Below, one piece after another: positions 9,454-18,225 of a stretch of 64,000 bases of DNA. Location of the stretch: the NCBI RefSeq assembly GCF_900182915.1, contig NZ_FXUG01000001.1:1116001-1180000 (forward strand), in the 5' to 3' direction. The position numbers were made by a program, and so were the translations under genes. Every line of letters begins with the position of its first letter. Position 1 is the first letter of the stretch. This DNA is from Neorhodopirellula lusitana (GTDB lineage: Bacteria > Planctomycetota > Planctomycetia > Pirellulales > Pirellulaceae). The notes beneath the pieces were generated by a model. The model did not search any database. It was not told the origin of the DNA and was given only the letters and a program-made list of their open reading frames with translations.

Positions 9454-9941
9454 ATGAATGATTTTGAACTAGAACGTCTTAGCCAACTGATGGAATCGGA
9501 GCCTACCAATCCGCGCGAAGTGGGAGGTGTTCTGAACCCAGTTGCCGCTTGTGGCCCCGATGGCGAACTGTACCTATTTCCTCGCTCGGTCGGGAAAAAT
9601 GGCTGCTCGCGAAACGGGATCGCCCGTGTACGATTCGATGAATGCGGTGATCCCTTCGGCGTCGAACGAATAGGAATCGCGTTAGAACCGGATGCCGATT
9701 ATGAACTGCAAGAAAGCGGGCGCGGCGGATGTGAGGACGCCCGCGTGGCCTATGTGGAACCCTTCAAACGCTACGTGATGACGTACACTGCGTTCTCCTG
9801 GAGCGGTCCTCGAATTGCGATGGCAATGTCCGAAAATTTGATTTGTTGGAAGCGTCTTGGTCGTGTCACCACGGCGTTACCGAGAGTGGATGCTCCGAAC
9901 GCGATTGTGCCCGTCACGCCTCAACCAGCCGAGGCAACAAA

Positions 9942-9945
<4 letters not shown>
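9454..9945 (+). pseudogene. GH130-type glycoside phosphorylase/hydrolase, truncated N-terminal fragment
   Basis: A 163-codon frame whose first 140 or so residues look like the start of a GH130 five-bladed propeller (beta-1,4-mannosyl phosphorylases and relatives). It contains NPVAACGPDGELYLFPR, GGCEDARVAYVEPFKRYVMT, TYTAFSWSGPRIAMAMSENL and CWKRLGRV. The GGCEDxRV segment is a family hallmark. Intact GH130 proteins have roughly 300-400 residues, so about half is missing, including the later blades. After about residue 140 the sequence loses family character and runs into the start of the ATPase operon; its stop overlaps the TTG start of atpD. This marks a deletion or insertion junction near 9880. 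Confidence 0.65.
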
Positions 9946-11372
<1,427 letters not shown>

Positions 11373-11382
11373 AAAATTCATC

Positions 11383-11790
11383 ATGCAATCATCACTCATG
11401 AATCTCAAACTACTGTTGCCGTTTCGGATCTTCGATCAGAAGGCCGGCGTCTTGCGGATTGTCGCCGAGTCGCGTGAGGGTTCGTTTGGGCTGTTGCCAA
11501 ACCGGCTTGATTGCGTCGCGTCGTTGGTGCCGGGGGTTCTAGTTTATGAAACGGTCGCAGACGGTGAAGTCTTTGTGGCAGTCGATGAAGGTGTCTTGGT
11601 CAAGACTGGCTATGACGTGCTGATCTCAGTTCGTCAGGCGATTGGCGGCACCGATCTTGCACTGCTTCGTCATTCGGTGGAGCAGGAGTTTCTGACGTTG
11701 AACGAATCCGAACGTAACGTGCGGTCGGTGATGGCGAGAATGGAATCGGGGTTCATCCAGCGTTTCGCAGGGTTTCAACATGATCGATGA
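11383..11790 (+). CDS. atpC: N-type F-ATPase subunit epsilon
   Basis: A 135-residue epsilon subunit (a start at ATG 11398, giving MNLKLLLPFRIF, is equally possible). The beta-sandwich motifs are recognisable: LPFRIFDQKAGVLRIVAES, GSFGLLPNRLDCVASLVPG, and VFVAVDEGVLVKTGYDVLIS. The C-terminal helical part is short compared with housekeeping AtpC, as is usual in N-ATPases. It sits directly after atpD, and its end overlaps the start of atpQ by 11 bp, which suggests translational coupling. In the complex it connects the gamma shaft to the c ring. Confidence 0.88.
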   Translation: MQSSLMNLKLLLPFRIFDQKAGVLRIVAESREGSFGLLPNRLDCVASLVPGVLVYETVADGEVFVAVDEGVLVKTGYDVLISVRQAIGGTDLALLRHSVEQEFLTLNESERNVRSVMARMESGFIQRFAGFQHDR

Positions 11791-12121
11791 ACCACACGAC
11801 CCTCAATCGCCGAAGCCGACATCCCCGCTGGCGCAGCGGATTGATGCGAAGGCGAAACGTATGCTGAAAGCCAGAAAACACCCTGAACCGAATGTCTGGT
11901 TTGGCTTGGGCATGATCGGACTGATCGGTTGGTCAGTGACGGTGCCAACCTTGGTGGGTGCAGCCATTGGAATCTGGCTGGACAAAAACTATCCCGGCAG
12001 CCATTCCTGGACGCTGGCTTTACTGGTGAGCGGACTCGCGATTGGCTGCCTGAATGCATGGCACTGGGTCGCCAATGAGGATGCCGCCATCCATCACGAT
12101 CAGGAGAACAATGATGAATGA
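11780..12121 (+). CDS. atpQ: N-type F-ATPase accessory membrane protein AtpQ (AtpI/AtpZ-like)
   Basis: A 113-residue protein with a charged N-terminus (PLAQRIDAKAKRMLKAR) and two membrane segments, about residues 42-66 (FGLGMIGLIGWSVTVPTLVG ... IGIWLD) and 75-97. The layout WFGLGMIGLIGWSV...GIWLDK resembles AtpZ/AtpI family proteins, which help assemble c rings or supply Mg. The gene between atpC and atpR is called atpQ in N-ATPase operons. It overlaps atpC by 11 bp and atpR by 11 bp, so the three are probably translationally coupled. Assignment rests on gene order plus membrane pattern. Confidence 0.82.
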   Translation: MIDEPHDPQSPKPTSPLAQRIDAKAKRMLKARKHPEPNVWFGLGMIGLIGWSVTVPTLVGAAIGIWLDKNYPGSHSWTLALLVSGLAIGCLNAWHWVANEDAAIHHDQENNDE

Positions 12122-12434
12122 AATTCAACTGTTGACATTGCTATTGTCCGCAATCGCTGGCAGCGTCATTGGAATGGTCTTTTTCGGAGGCTTATGGTGG
12201 ACCGTTTACAAAGGCATGGCGTCTCGCTACGCCGCGTTATGGTTCACTGGCAGTTTGATTGTGCGAGTCGGCGTTGCGGTCGCAGGCTTCTATTTCATCG
12301 GTCGCGGTGACTGGCGACGTCTGTTGGCGTGTCTGTGCGGGTTCGTTCTTGCCCGAGTCGTAGTGATGAGGCTGACGGGTTCGCGATTGCAGCATCCTGC
12401 TTCGTCATCAACGGGGGTTCATCATGCACCTTAG
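12111..12434 (+). CDS. atpR: N-type F-ATPase accessory membrane protein AtpR
   Basis: A 107-residue hydrophobic protein that starts at ATG 12111 (a second ATG follows at 12114), behind a good ribosome site (aggaga at about 12102). Three membrane helices are visible: residues about 5-30 (LLTLLLSAIAGSVIGMVFFG), 41-62 (LWFTGSLIVRVGVAVAGFYF) and 68-86. The conserved Arg residues inside the second and third helices (IVRVGV, LARVVVMR) match AtpR. That protein is specific to N-ATPases and has been proposed to interact with the carboxylate of subunit c through these arginines. It overlaps atpQ and atpB. Confidence 0.82.
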   Translation: MMNEIQLLTLLLSAIAGSVIGMVFFGGLWWTVYKGMASRYAALWFTGSLIVRVGVAVAGFYFIGRGDWRRLLACLCGFVLARVVVMRLTGSRLQHPASSSTGVHHAP

Positions 12435-13119
12435 TCCGGACGAGGTCGTCTTCTGGCAGTACGGAGCGTTCAAGCTTAGCGCCACGATTGTTTACACCTG
12501 GGGCCTGATGGCGTTATTGGTCGTCGGATCAAAATTGATCACGCGGAATCTTTCAACGGATCATACGCAGTCACGTTGGCAAAACTTTCTGGAGATCATT
12601 GTGACGTCAATCGCAACTCAGATCGAGGAAGTCGGCATCGCCAATCCAAGAAGATATTTGAGTTTCCTTGGAACGCTCTTTCTATTTGTAGCCGTGGCGA
12701 GTCTCTGCACGATCATTCCCGGCTATGAACCGCCAACCGGATCGCTTTCCACAACAGCGGCTCTCGCCCTGTGCGTGTTTATCGCGATTCCAATGTTTGG
12801 CATTGAAGAACGAGGGCTGCGTGGCTACCTGAAAACCTACATCGAACCGACGATCATCATGCTGCCGTTCAACATCATCAGCGAAGCGTCTCGAACACTG
12901 GCTCTGGCCGTGCGTTTGTTCGGCAACATGATGAGCGGTGCGATGATCATCGGAATTCTATTGAGTATCACGCCGTTCATTTTTCCCGTTGTGATGACCC
13001 TACTGGGTTTACTGACCGGAATGGTGCAGGCCTACATTTTCAGCATACTCGCCGCCGTCTACATCGCGGCCGCCACACAAACAACCAAGCGGAAACCAGA
13101 TCTCGGGGGAAACGATTGA
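12424..13119 (+). CDS. atpB: N-type F-ATPase subunit a
   Basis: A 231-residue membrane subunit a, which forms the ion half-channels against the c ring. Five or six hydrophobic segments are visible. The essential stator arginine lies in ALAVRLFGNMMSGAMI, around residue 164, matching the E. coli Arg210 region. Conserved FNIISEASRTLAL precedes it and GMVQAYIFSILAAVYIA follows. It starts at ATG 12424, overlapping atpR by 11 bp. It is shorter than housekeeping AtpB and lacks a long N-terminal periplasmic extension, as in other N-type operons. Confidence 0.92.
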   Translation: MHLSPDEVVFWQYGAFKLSATIVYTWGLMALLVVGSKLITRNLSTDHTQSRWQNFLEIIVTSIATQIEEVGIANPRRYLSFLGTLFLFVAVASLCTIIPGYEPPTGSLSTTAALALCVFIAIPMFGIEERGLRGYLKTYIEPTIIMLPFNIISEASRTLALAVRLFGNMMSGAMIIGILLSITPFIFPVVMTLLGLLTGMVQAYIFSILAAVYIAAATQTTKRKPDLGGND

Positions 13120-13184
13120 CGAACAAGTGACTGCAAATTCAGGATCCAAAATACGCTTCAACCGAACTTAAAGAGGAAAAAACA

Positions 13185-13466
13185 ATGGACAGTATCACTA
13201 TTATCGGGGTGACATCGATCGTCTGCGCTGCATTTGCAACCAGCATTGGTTGCATGATGCCAGCGATAGCAGAAGGAAAAGCCGTGGCGACGGCGCTGAC
13301 GTCGCTGGCGCAGCAACCGGATGCCTCGTCAACTATTACGCGAACTCTGTTTGTGGGGCTGGCAATGATCGAATCCACCGCAATCTACTGTTTCGTCGTG
13401 TCGATGATTCTGATCTTCGCCAATCCGTTCTGGAATCATTTCATTTCTCAGGCGGCAGGAAACTAA
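13185..13466 (+). CDS. atpE: N-type F-ATPase subunit c with two-carboxylate ion site
   Basis: A 93-residue hairpin of two membrane helices joined by the AQQPD loop; it forms the rotor ring. A strong ribosome site (aaagaggaaaa) precedes the ATG. Aligning on the QP of the loop with the Na-dependent Ilyobacter c subunit places E30 (PAIAEGKAV) where that protein has Gln32, and E63 (LAMIESTAIY) at Glu65. S64, T65 and Y68 match Ser66, Thr67 and Tyr70. The site therefore has two carboxylates plus Na-type hydroxyl ligands. Known two-carboxylate rings include Na-coupled and H-coupled examples, so the ion cannot be decided from sequence. Confidence 0.92.
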   Translation: MDSITIIGVTSIVCAAFATSIGCMMPAIAEGKAVATALTSLAQQPDASSTITRTLFVGLAMIESTAIYCFVVSMILIFANPFWNHFISQAAGN

Positions 13467-13470
13467 ACCG

Positions 13471-14214
13471 ATGTTGATCGACTGGTTCACTGTCGCTGCG
13501 CAAGCCGTCAACTTCCTCATTTTGGTGTGGCTGCTGAAGCGATTTCTTTACAAGCCCATCCTGGATGCCATTGACGCGAGGGAGAGCCGAATCGCCGCAG
13601 AACTTGCAGATGCCGACGCAAAACGCGTCGAGGCAAGTCGGGAACGTGAAGAATTTCAACAGAAGAATCAAACGTTCGATGACCAACGCCAGTCAATGCT
13701 GACCCAAGCGACGGACGAGGCGGCAGCGGAGCGAAAACGACTTTTGGATGAAGCACGCAAGGATGCCGATGCTCTGAACGCCAAGCGGCGTGATGAATTG
13801 GAAGCCGAACAAGAGAGTTTGAAGGACGATATCAGTCGTCGAACGCAGCAGGAGGTTTTTTCTCTGACACGGAAAACGCTGCAAGACCTTGCAGCGGTTA
13901 GTCTGGAAGAACGGATGTGCGACGTGTTTACTCAGCGTCTGCGCAGGCTAGATGGCGTAGTCAAGCAGGACTTGGTCACTTCTCTACAAACCGCAATGCA
14001 TTCGCCGCGAGTGCGGAGTGCTTTCGAACTCCCGTTTGAGCAACGAACACAAATACAAAGGGCGTTGAATGAAATGATGTCTGCGGATACTCAAATTCAG
14101 TACGAGATTGTACCCGAGCTGATTAGCGGTATCGAGCTCTTGGTTGACGGAAAGAAGATCGCGTGGAGCGTGAATGAGTATCTCGATGCCGTGGAGATGG
14201 GGGCAGGGAAATGA
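13471..14214 (+). CDS. atpF: N-type F-ATPase subunit b with delta-like C-terminus
   Basis: A 247-residue peripheral-stalk subunit. One N-terminal membrane helix (VAAQAVNFLILVWLLKRFLY, about residues 7-27) is followed by KPILDAIDARESRI, the usual b-subunit motif, and a long charged coiled coil to about residue 140. Unlike a normal b subunit of about 160 residues, it carries about 100 extra residues. The end (PELISGIELLVDGKKIAWSV, then NEYL) resembles the C-terminal beta motif of the delta/OSCP subunit. No separate atpH is present, so this tail probably supplies delta function. That is known for N-ATPases in general terms; here it is my reading of the motif. It begins 4 bp after atpE. Confidence 0.88.
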   Translation: MLIDWFTVAAQAVNFLILVWLLKRFLYKPILDAIDARESRIAAELADADAKRVEASREREEFQQKNQTFDDQRQSMLTQATDEAAAERKRLLDEARKDADALNAKRRDELEAEQESLKDDISRRTQQEVFSLTRKTLQDLAAVSLEERMCDVFTQRLRRLDGVVKQDLVTSLQTAMHSPRVRSAFELPFEQRTQIQRALNEMMSADTQIQYEIVPELISGIELLVDGKKIAWSVNEYLDAVEMGAGK

Positions 14215-14367
14215 TCGGGCAAAAAGATGTTGGGGCAAATCAGCATGAAGTGTTTGGATCTTCGCCCAGTTCAGCACCAGGGGCCCTTCGGGCTGCTGAA
14301 GACATGAAGGTTCCAACGAGCAACGGCAACGTCCAACGCCTGTGTTTTTTTGCCTGAAAAGTCACCC

Positions 14368-15909
14368 ATGAATACCCTGCAATCCTTCTACGACAACGCC
14401 TTCGCGAAGATCGCCAGCACTCGCGATTCGTTCACGCCTGAAATAACCCTCCGCGAAGTGGGCTTGATCACCAGTGTCTCCACCGGCATCGCGCGCGTTT
14501 CTGGTTTGCCGGGAGTGGGGGCCGACGAATTGGTTCGGTTTCCTGGCAATGTTTATGGCATCGCCTTTAACGTGGACGAGACTGAGATCGGTGTTGTTCT
14601 GCTTGGCGACTATGCTCACCTGCATACCGGCGACGAAGTGCAACGCACTGGTCGAGTCATGGACGTTGGAGTTGGAAGTCAACTGCTGGGACGCGTCGTT
14701 GATCCATTGGGCAGGCCGCTCGACGAGGGAGGCCCCGTGACCACGCGTCAGCGTCTTCCCATCGAACGTCCATCCGCAGCAATCATGGACCGCGCGCCGG
14801 TCAACGTGCCGTTGCAGACAGGGTTGAAAGTCGTGGATGCGATGATACCCATCGGCCGAGGTCAACGAGAGCTGATCCTGGGTGACCGTCAAACCGGCAA
14901 GACCACGATCGCGATCGACACCATACTGAATCAACGCGGCAAGGACGTCGTCTGTGTCTACTGTGCAATCGGTCAGCGGGCATCCGGCGTTGCCAAAGTG
15001 GTGGCAGCCTTGCGTGAAAACCATGCGATGGAATATACGGTGGTGGTTGTCACCGAGGGCAATGATGCGCCCGGTTTAGCCTATATCGCTCCGTACGCGG
15101 CAACCAGCATCGCCGAATACTTTATGGAACAGGGCCGCGATGTATTGATCGTTTATGACGACCTGACCCAACATGCTCGATCCTACCGAGAGCTGTCACT
15201 CTTGTTGCGTCGGCCGCCAGGGCGTGAAGCCTTCCCAGGAGACATTTTCTACATCCATTCACGACTGCTGGAACGATCCACTCACCTACGAGAAGAACTT
15301 GGCGGCGGTTCACTGACGGCCTTGCCGATCATCGAAACCGAGGCTCAGAACATGTCGGCCTACATTCCGACAAACCTGATTTCGATCACCGACGGGCAAA
15401 TCTATCTCTCGCCATCGTTGTTTGAGCTGGGAGTTCTGCCAGCGGTTGATGTGGGGAAATCGGTTTCCCGCGTTGGCGGGAAGGCACAACATGCGGCCTA
15501 TCGAGCTGTGGCCGGCGATCTGAAACTGGGCTACGCGCAGTTCGAGGAACTGGAAAGCTTCGCGCGCTTCGGAGCTCGCTTGGATACGCCGACACTGAAG
15601 TCAATCGAGCACGGCCGACGGATTCGCGCCTGCTTGAAGCAACCTGAATTGTCGCCGGTCTCTGTCCCGGCGCAGATTGCCGTGCTGCTGGGACTGACCG
15701 CGGAGCTCTTCGATACGATTCCGCTGGACAAAATCGAGTTGGCTGAACGTGCTCTCACTGAAGCTGCGACCGAGTTATCCCCGAAGTTGTGTTCCCGATT
15801 CGAAACCGCTAATTCACTCAGCGACGATGATCGAAACACCGTTGTCGAACTCGCCCGCAAGGTGCTGGAACCGTTTCAAGTTCAGACGCAGCCAGGAACC
15901 CAACCATGA
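14368..15909 (+). CDS. atpA: N-type F-ATPase subunit alpha
   Basis: A 513-residue alpha subunit (TTG at 14350 is a less likely upstream start). The non-catalytic Walker [10 protein letters not shown] lies at about residues 172-180. [14 protein letters not shown] and the signature [26 protein letters not shown] are all intact, and [17 protein letters not shown] is the ATPase alpha/beta signature region. About 150 bp separate it from atpF, the widest gap in the operon. That gap contains a gggcaaaaagatg tract similar to ones near 9390 and 16900. The stop overlaps the start of atpG (ATGA). Confidence 0.94.
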   Translation: MNTLQSFYDNAFAKIASTRDSFTPEITLREVGLITSVSTGIARVSGLPGVGADELVRFPGNVYGIAFNVDETEIGVVLLGDYAHLHTGDEVQRTGRVMDVGVGSQLLGRVVDPLGRPLDEGGPVTTRQRLPIERPSAAIMDRAPVNVPLQTGLKVVDAMIPIGRGQRELILGDRQTGKTTIAIDTILNQRGKDVVCVYCAIGQRASGVAKVVAALRENHAMEYTVVVVTEGNDAPGLAYIAPYAATSIAEYFMEQGRDVLIVYDDLTQHARSYRELSLLLRRPPGREAFPGDIFYIHSRLLERSTHLREELGGGSLTALPIIETEAQNMSAYIPTNLISITDGQIYLSPSLFELGVLPAVDVGKSVSRVGGKAQHAAYRAVAGDLKLGYAQFEELESFARFGARLDTPTLKSIEHGRRIRACLKQPELSPVSVPAQIAVLLGLTAELFDTIPLDKIELAERALTEAATELSPKLCSRFETANSLSDDDRNTVVELARKVLEPFQVQTQPGTQP

Positions 15910-16817
15910 GCGACACGATTGCCGGGCTTCGTCGTACGATCGATAGTGCCGGAGAATTGCAATCCGTTGTGCGAACGATGAAGGCGATGGCTGCTTCCAG
16001 CATCGGGCAATACGAACAATCCGTACGATCGCTGGCCGACTATGCACGAACGGTTGAGCTTGGATTGGGGGCGTGTTTTCGAACTTCAGAACAGGGGATG
16101 TCGCCCGTGCCGGCGAACAGCCTGCGGTCAACGCAAGCGAAGCCGCGAGTTATCGGTGCGGTTGTCTTTGGTTCTGATCAAGGATTGGTTGGCCAGTTCA
16201 ACGAAGTGATCGTGGAGTATGCAAGTAAAACGCTTGCCCAGATGCAAGGAACATCAAAAGTCTGGGCTGTTGGCGAGCGTGCTGATGCGAGACTGGCGGA
16301 TACCGGCTTGCCTCCCATCGGACTTTTTAGTGTGCCGAGTTCCGTTAAAGCCATTACTCCTCTGATCGGCGAAATCCTTGTTGCCGCTGAAGAGCTTCGC
16401 AGTCAGGGTGATGCCGTTGAGCTGCACTTGTTTTACAACCGCCCCATGTCGGCAGTCGTTTACGAACCGGTCCACCAGCAACTACTACCGCTCGATGAAA
16501 ACTGGCAGCGTCGGCTGGCGACAGCTCCCTGGCCGACTGATCGTCAGCCGGAAGTCATGGGCAACCGCACTGCAACACTGCGAACATTGATTCGCGAGTA
16601 TCTGTTTGTCTCGCTCTTTCGAGCCTGTGCGGAATCACTTGCCAGCGAAAATGCCAGTCGCCTGTCCGCGATGCAGCGAGCGGAGAAGAACATCGAGGAA
16701 TTGCTTGAGGATCTCAACGGCAAATTCCACCGTCTCCGTCAGAGCAGCATTGACGAAGAACTGTTTGATGTCGTGTCTGGCTTTGAAGCGTTGTCGGAAG
16801 ACGCGAATGCGAATTGA
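15906..16817 (+). CDS. atpG: N-type F-ATPase subunit gamma
   Basis: A 303-residue rotor-shaft subunit. The N-terminal coiled coil has [24 protein letters not shown], with the MKAMAAS motif of gamma subunits. The central Rossmann-like domain shows [14 protein letters not shown], where housekeeping gamma has SDRGLCG-type sequence. The C-terminal helix contains [18 protein letters not shown]. It overlaps atpA by 4 bp and ends the operon. With atpD, C, Q, R, B, E, F and A it completes the N-ATPase gene set; there is no delta gene, as expected for this type. Confidence 0.92.
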   Translation: MSDTIAGLRRTIDSAGELQSVVRTMKAMAASSIGQYEQSVRSLADYARTVELGLGACFRTSEQGMSPVPANSLRSTQAKPRVIGAVVFGSDQGLVGQFNEVIVEYASKTLAQMQGTSKVWAVGERADARLADTGLPPIGLFSVPSSVKAITPLIGEILVAAEELRSQGDAVELHLFYNRPMSAVVYEPVHQQLLPLDENWQRRLATAPWPTDRQPEVMGNRTATLRTLIREYLFVSLFRACAESLASENASRLSAMQRAEKNIEELLEDLNGKFHRLRQSSIDEELFDVVSGFEALSEDANAN

Positions 16818-17202
16818 ACTTAGCGGTGGACGAAGTTATGAGGCACGGTTCGGCTCGCACGCATGGCACGGTAAGGACAAAAGAATGGGCGGGTAAAAAG
16901 GTGGGCGGGCAAAAAAATAAGGGCATCAAGATGTGATACTTTTTGGCGTTATTCGTTGCCCAGAATGTTTACGTTGGAACTCCGCTGCTCTCGTCCTACG
17001 TGCGATGTTCGCACTGACTGAGCGTGTCTTGACGTGATGATTTTGGTGGAGTGCCACAACAAACGGACTTGGGCACGCATTGTCCGATCGAACAACCGGC
17101 ATGTGATTTGCCTCAGCTGGCACCTGATTTGCTTTGGTAAGGGTGCACACTTCAGTGTGGATTGTCGCACATGCCGGATGGAAGCTTAGGTTTGCAGTGA
17201 TT
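16818..17202. other. Gap between ATPase operon and export operon
   Basis: About 385 bases with no credible gene. Around 16880-16920 there are reiterated gggcgggtaaaaaggt and gggcgggcaaaaaaataagg tracts, like the tracts near 9390 and 14217. The rest probably holds the promoter of the HlyD-RbbA-YhhJ operon, but I cannot point to a clear -35/-10 pair. No strong hairpin with a T tract is visible after atpG. Confidence 0.5.
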
Positions 17203-18225
17203 ATGAAGAATCTTGTTAGGGTGGTCTTGCGTCTAGCCTTGGTGGTTGCCGTTGCAGTGGGAGGTTACTTCGCTTGGCAATGGTGGCTCGCGCAACAGCC
17301 TGTACCGCTGCCAGAGGGAATCGTGTTTGGCAACGGGCGGATTGAAGCGGTCCAGGTCGATGTCGCGACCAAATACTCCGGCCGTGTGAAAGACGTTCTG
17401 GCACGCGAAGGAGATTTGGTTGAGAAGGGGCAACTGTTGGTTCGGATGGACACTCTCGAATTGGAAGCCGCTTTGGCACAGGCACAAGCTCAATTTGCAG
17501 AAGCCGAACAAGCGATCACCCAGTCAGATGCGATTTTGCTCCAGCGCGTGAGTGAGCTGAATCTTGCTGAAAGCGTTCTTAGTCGCGCCGAAAAACTGCT
17601 GCCTCAGCGGGCACTATCACAGGAGGAATATGACCAGAAGAAAAGTCAACGTGATGTCGCTAAAGCATCGGTGGCGGCTGCGAAAGCTTCAGTCAACACT
17701 GCCAAACGTTCGGCAGATGCCGCCAAGGCAGCCGTCAATCAAATCGAAGTTCAAATTGCCGACGCCTACTTGAGAGCGCCCACCATCGGCCGCGTTTTGT
17801 ATCGGCTGGCTGAGGAAGGCGAAGTCCTCGCCGCTGGCGGTAAGGTGATGACGCTGATGGACCTCAGCGATATCTATATGGAGATCTTCTTGCCGGCAAA
17901 GGACGCGACTCGGCTTCCCATTGGTGCCGATGCTCGGATCGTACTTGATGTCGCCCCCGGTTACGCGGGTGTCGCAACGGTTACCTTCGTATCACCGGAA
18001 GCCCAGTTCACGCCGAAGCAAGTGGAGACTCAGGAAGAACGTGACAAGCTGATGTTCCGAGTCAAGGTTCATGTCCCGCACGACCAAGTTGTCAAGCACA
18101 TCGAAAAAATCAAGTCGGGCATCCGCGGAGTCGCATATGTGAAGATCGACGATTTCGTCGCCTGGCCAGAGGAACTCAATCGTCTATTCCCTGACGACCT
18201 GTCGCAGATGAAGTACGAACGATGA
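17203..18225 (+). CDS. HlyD/membrane-fusion protein of an ABC export system (YhiI-like)
   Basis: A 340-residue periplasmic adaptor. ATG 17203 is chosen because MKNLVRVVLRLALVVAVAVGG forms the N-terminal signal anchor. It is followed by the lipoyl-type half motif (GRIEAVQVDVATKYSGRVKD VLAREGDLVEKGQLLVRMD), a long Ala/Gln-rich coiled-coil hairpin (residues about 85-200) and the second half motif AYLRAPTIGRVLYRLAEEGE. The C-terminal beta-barrel has YVKIDDFVAWPEEL. It overlaps the ABC gene by 4 bp (ATGA). With the next two genes it reproduces the yhiI-rbbA-yhhJ order known from E. coli. Substrate unknown; drug, lipid or small-molecule export is possible. Confidence 0.9.
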   Translation: MKNLVRVVLRLALVVAVAVGGYFAWQWWLAQQPVPLPEGIVFGNGRIEAVQVDVATKYSGRVKDVLAREGDLVEKGQLLVRMDTLELEAALAQAQAQFAEAEQAITQSDAILLQRVSELNLAESVLSRAEKLLPQRALSQEEYDQKKSQRDVAKASVAAAKASVNTAKRSADAAKAAVNQIEVQIADAYLRAPTIGRVLYRLAEEGEVLAAGGKVMTLMDLSDIYMEIFLPAKDATRLPIGADARIVLDVAPGYAGVATVTFVSPEAQFTPKQVETQEERDKLMFRVKVHVPHDQVVKHIEKIKSGIRGVAYVKIDDFVAWPEELNRLFPDDLSQMKYER

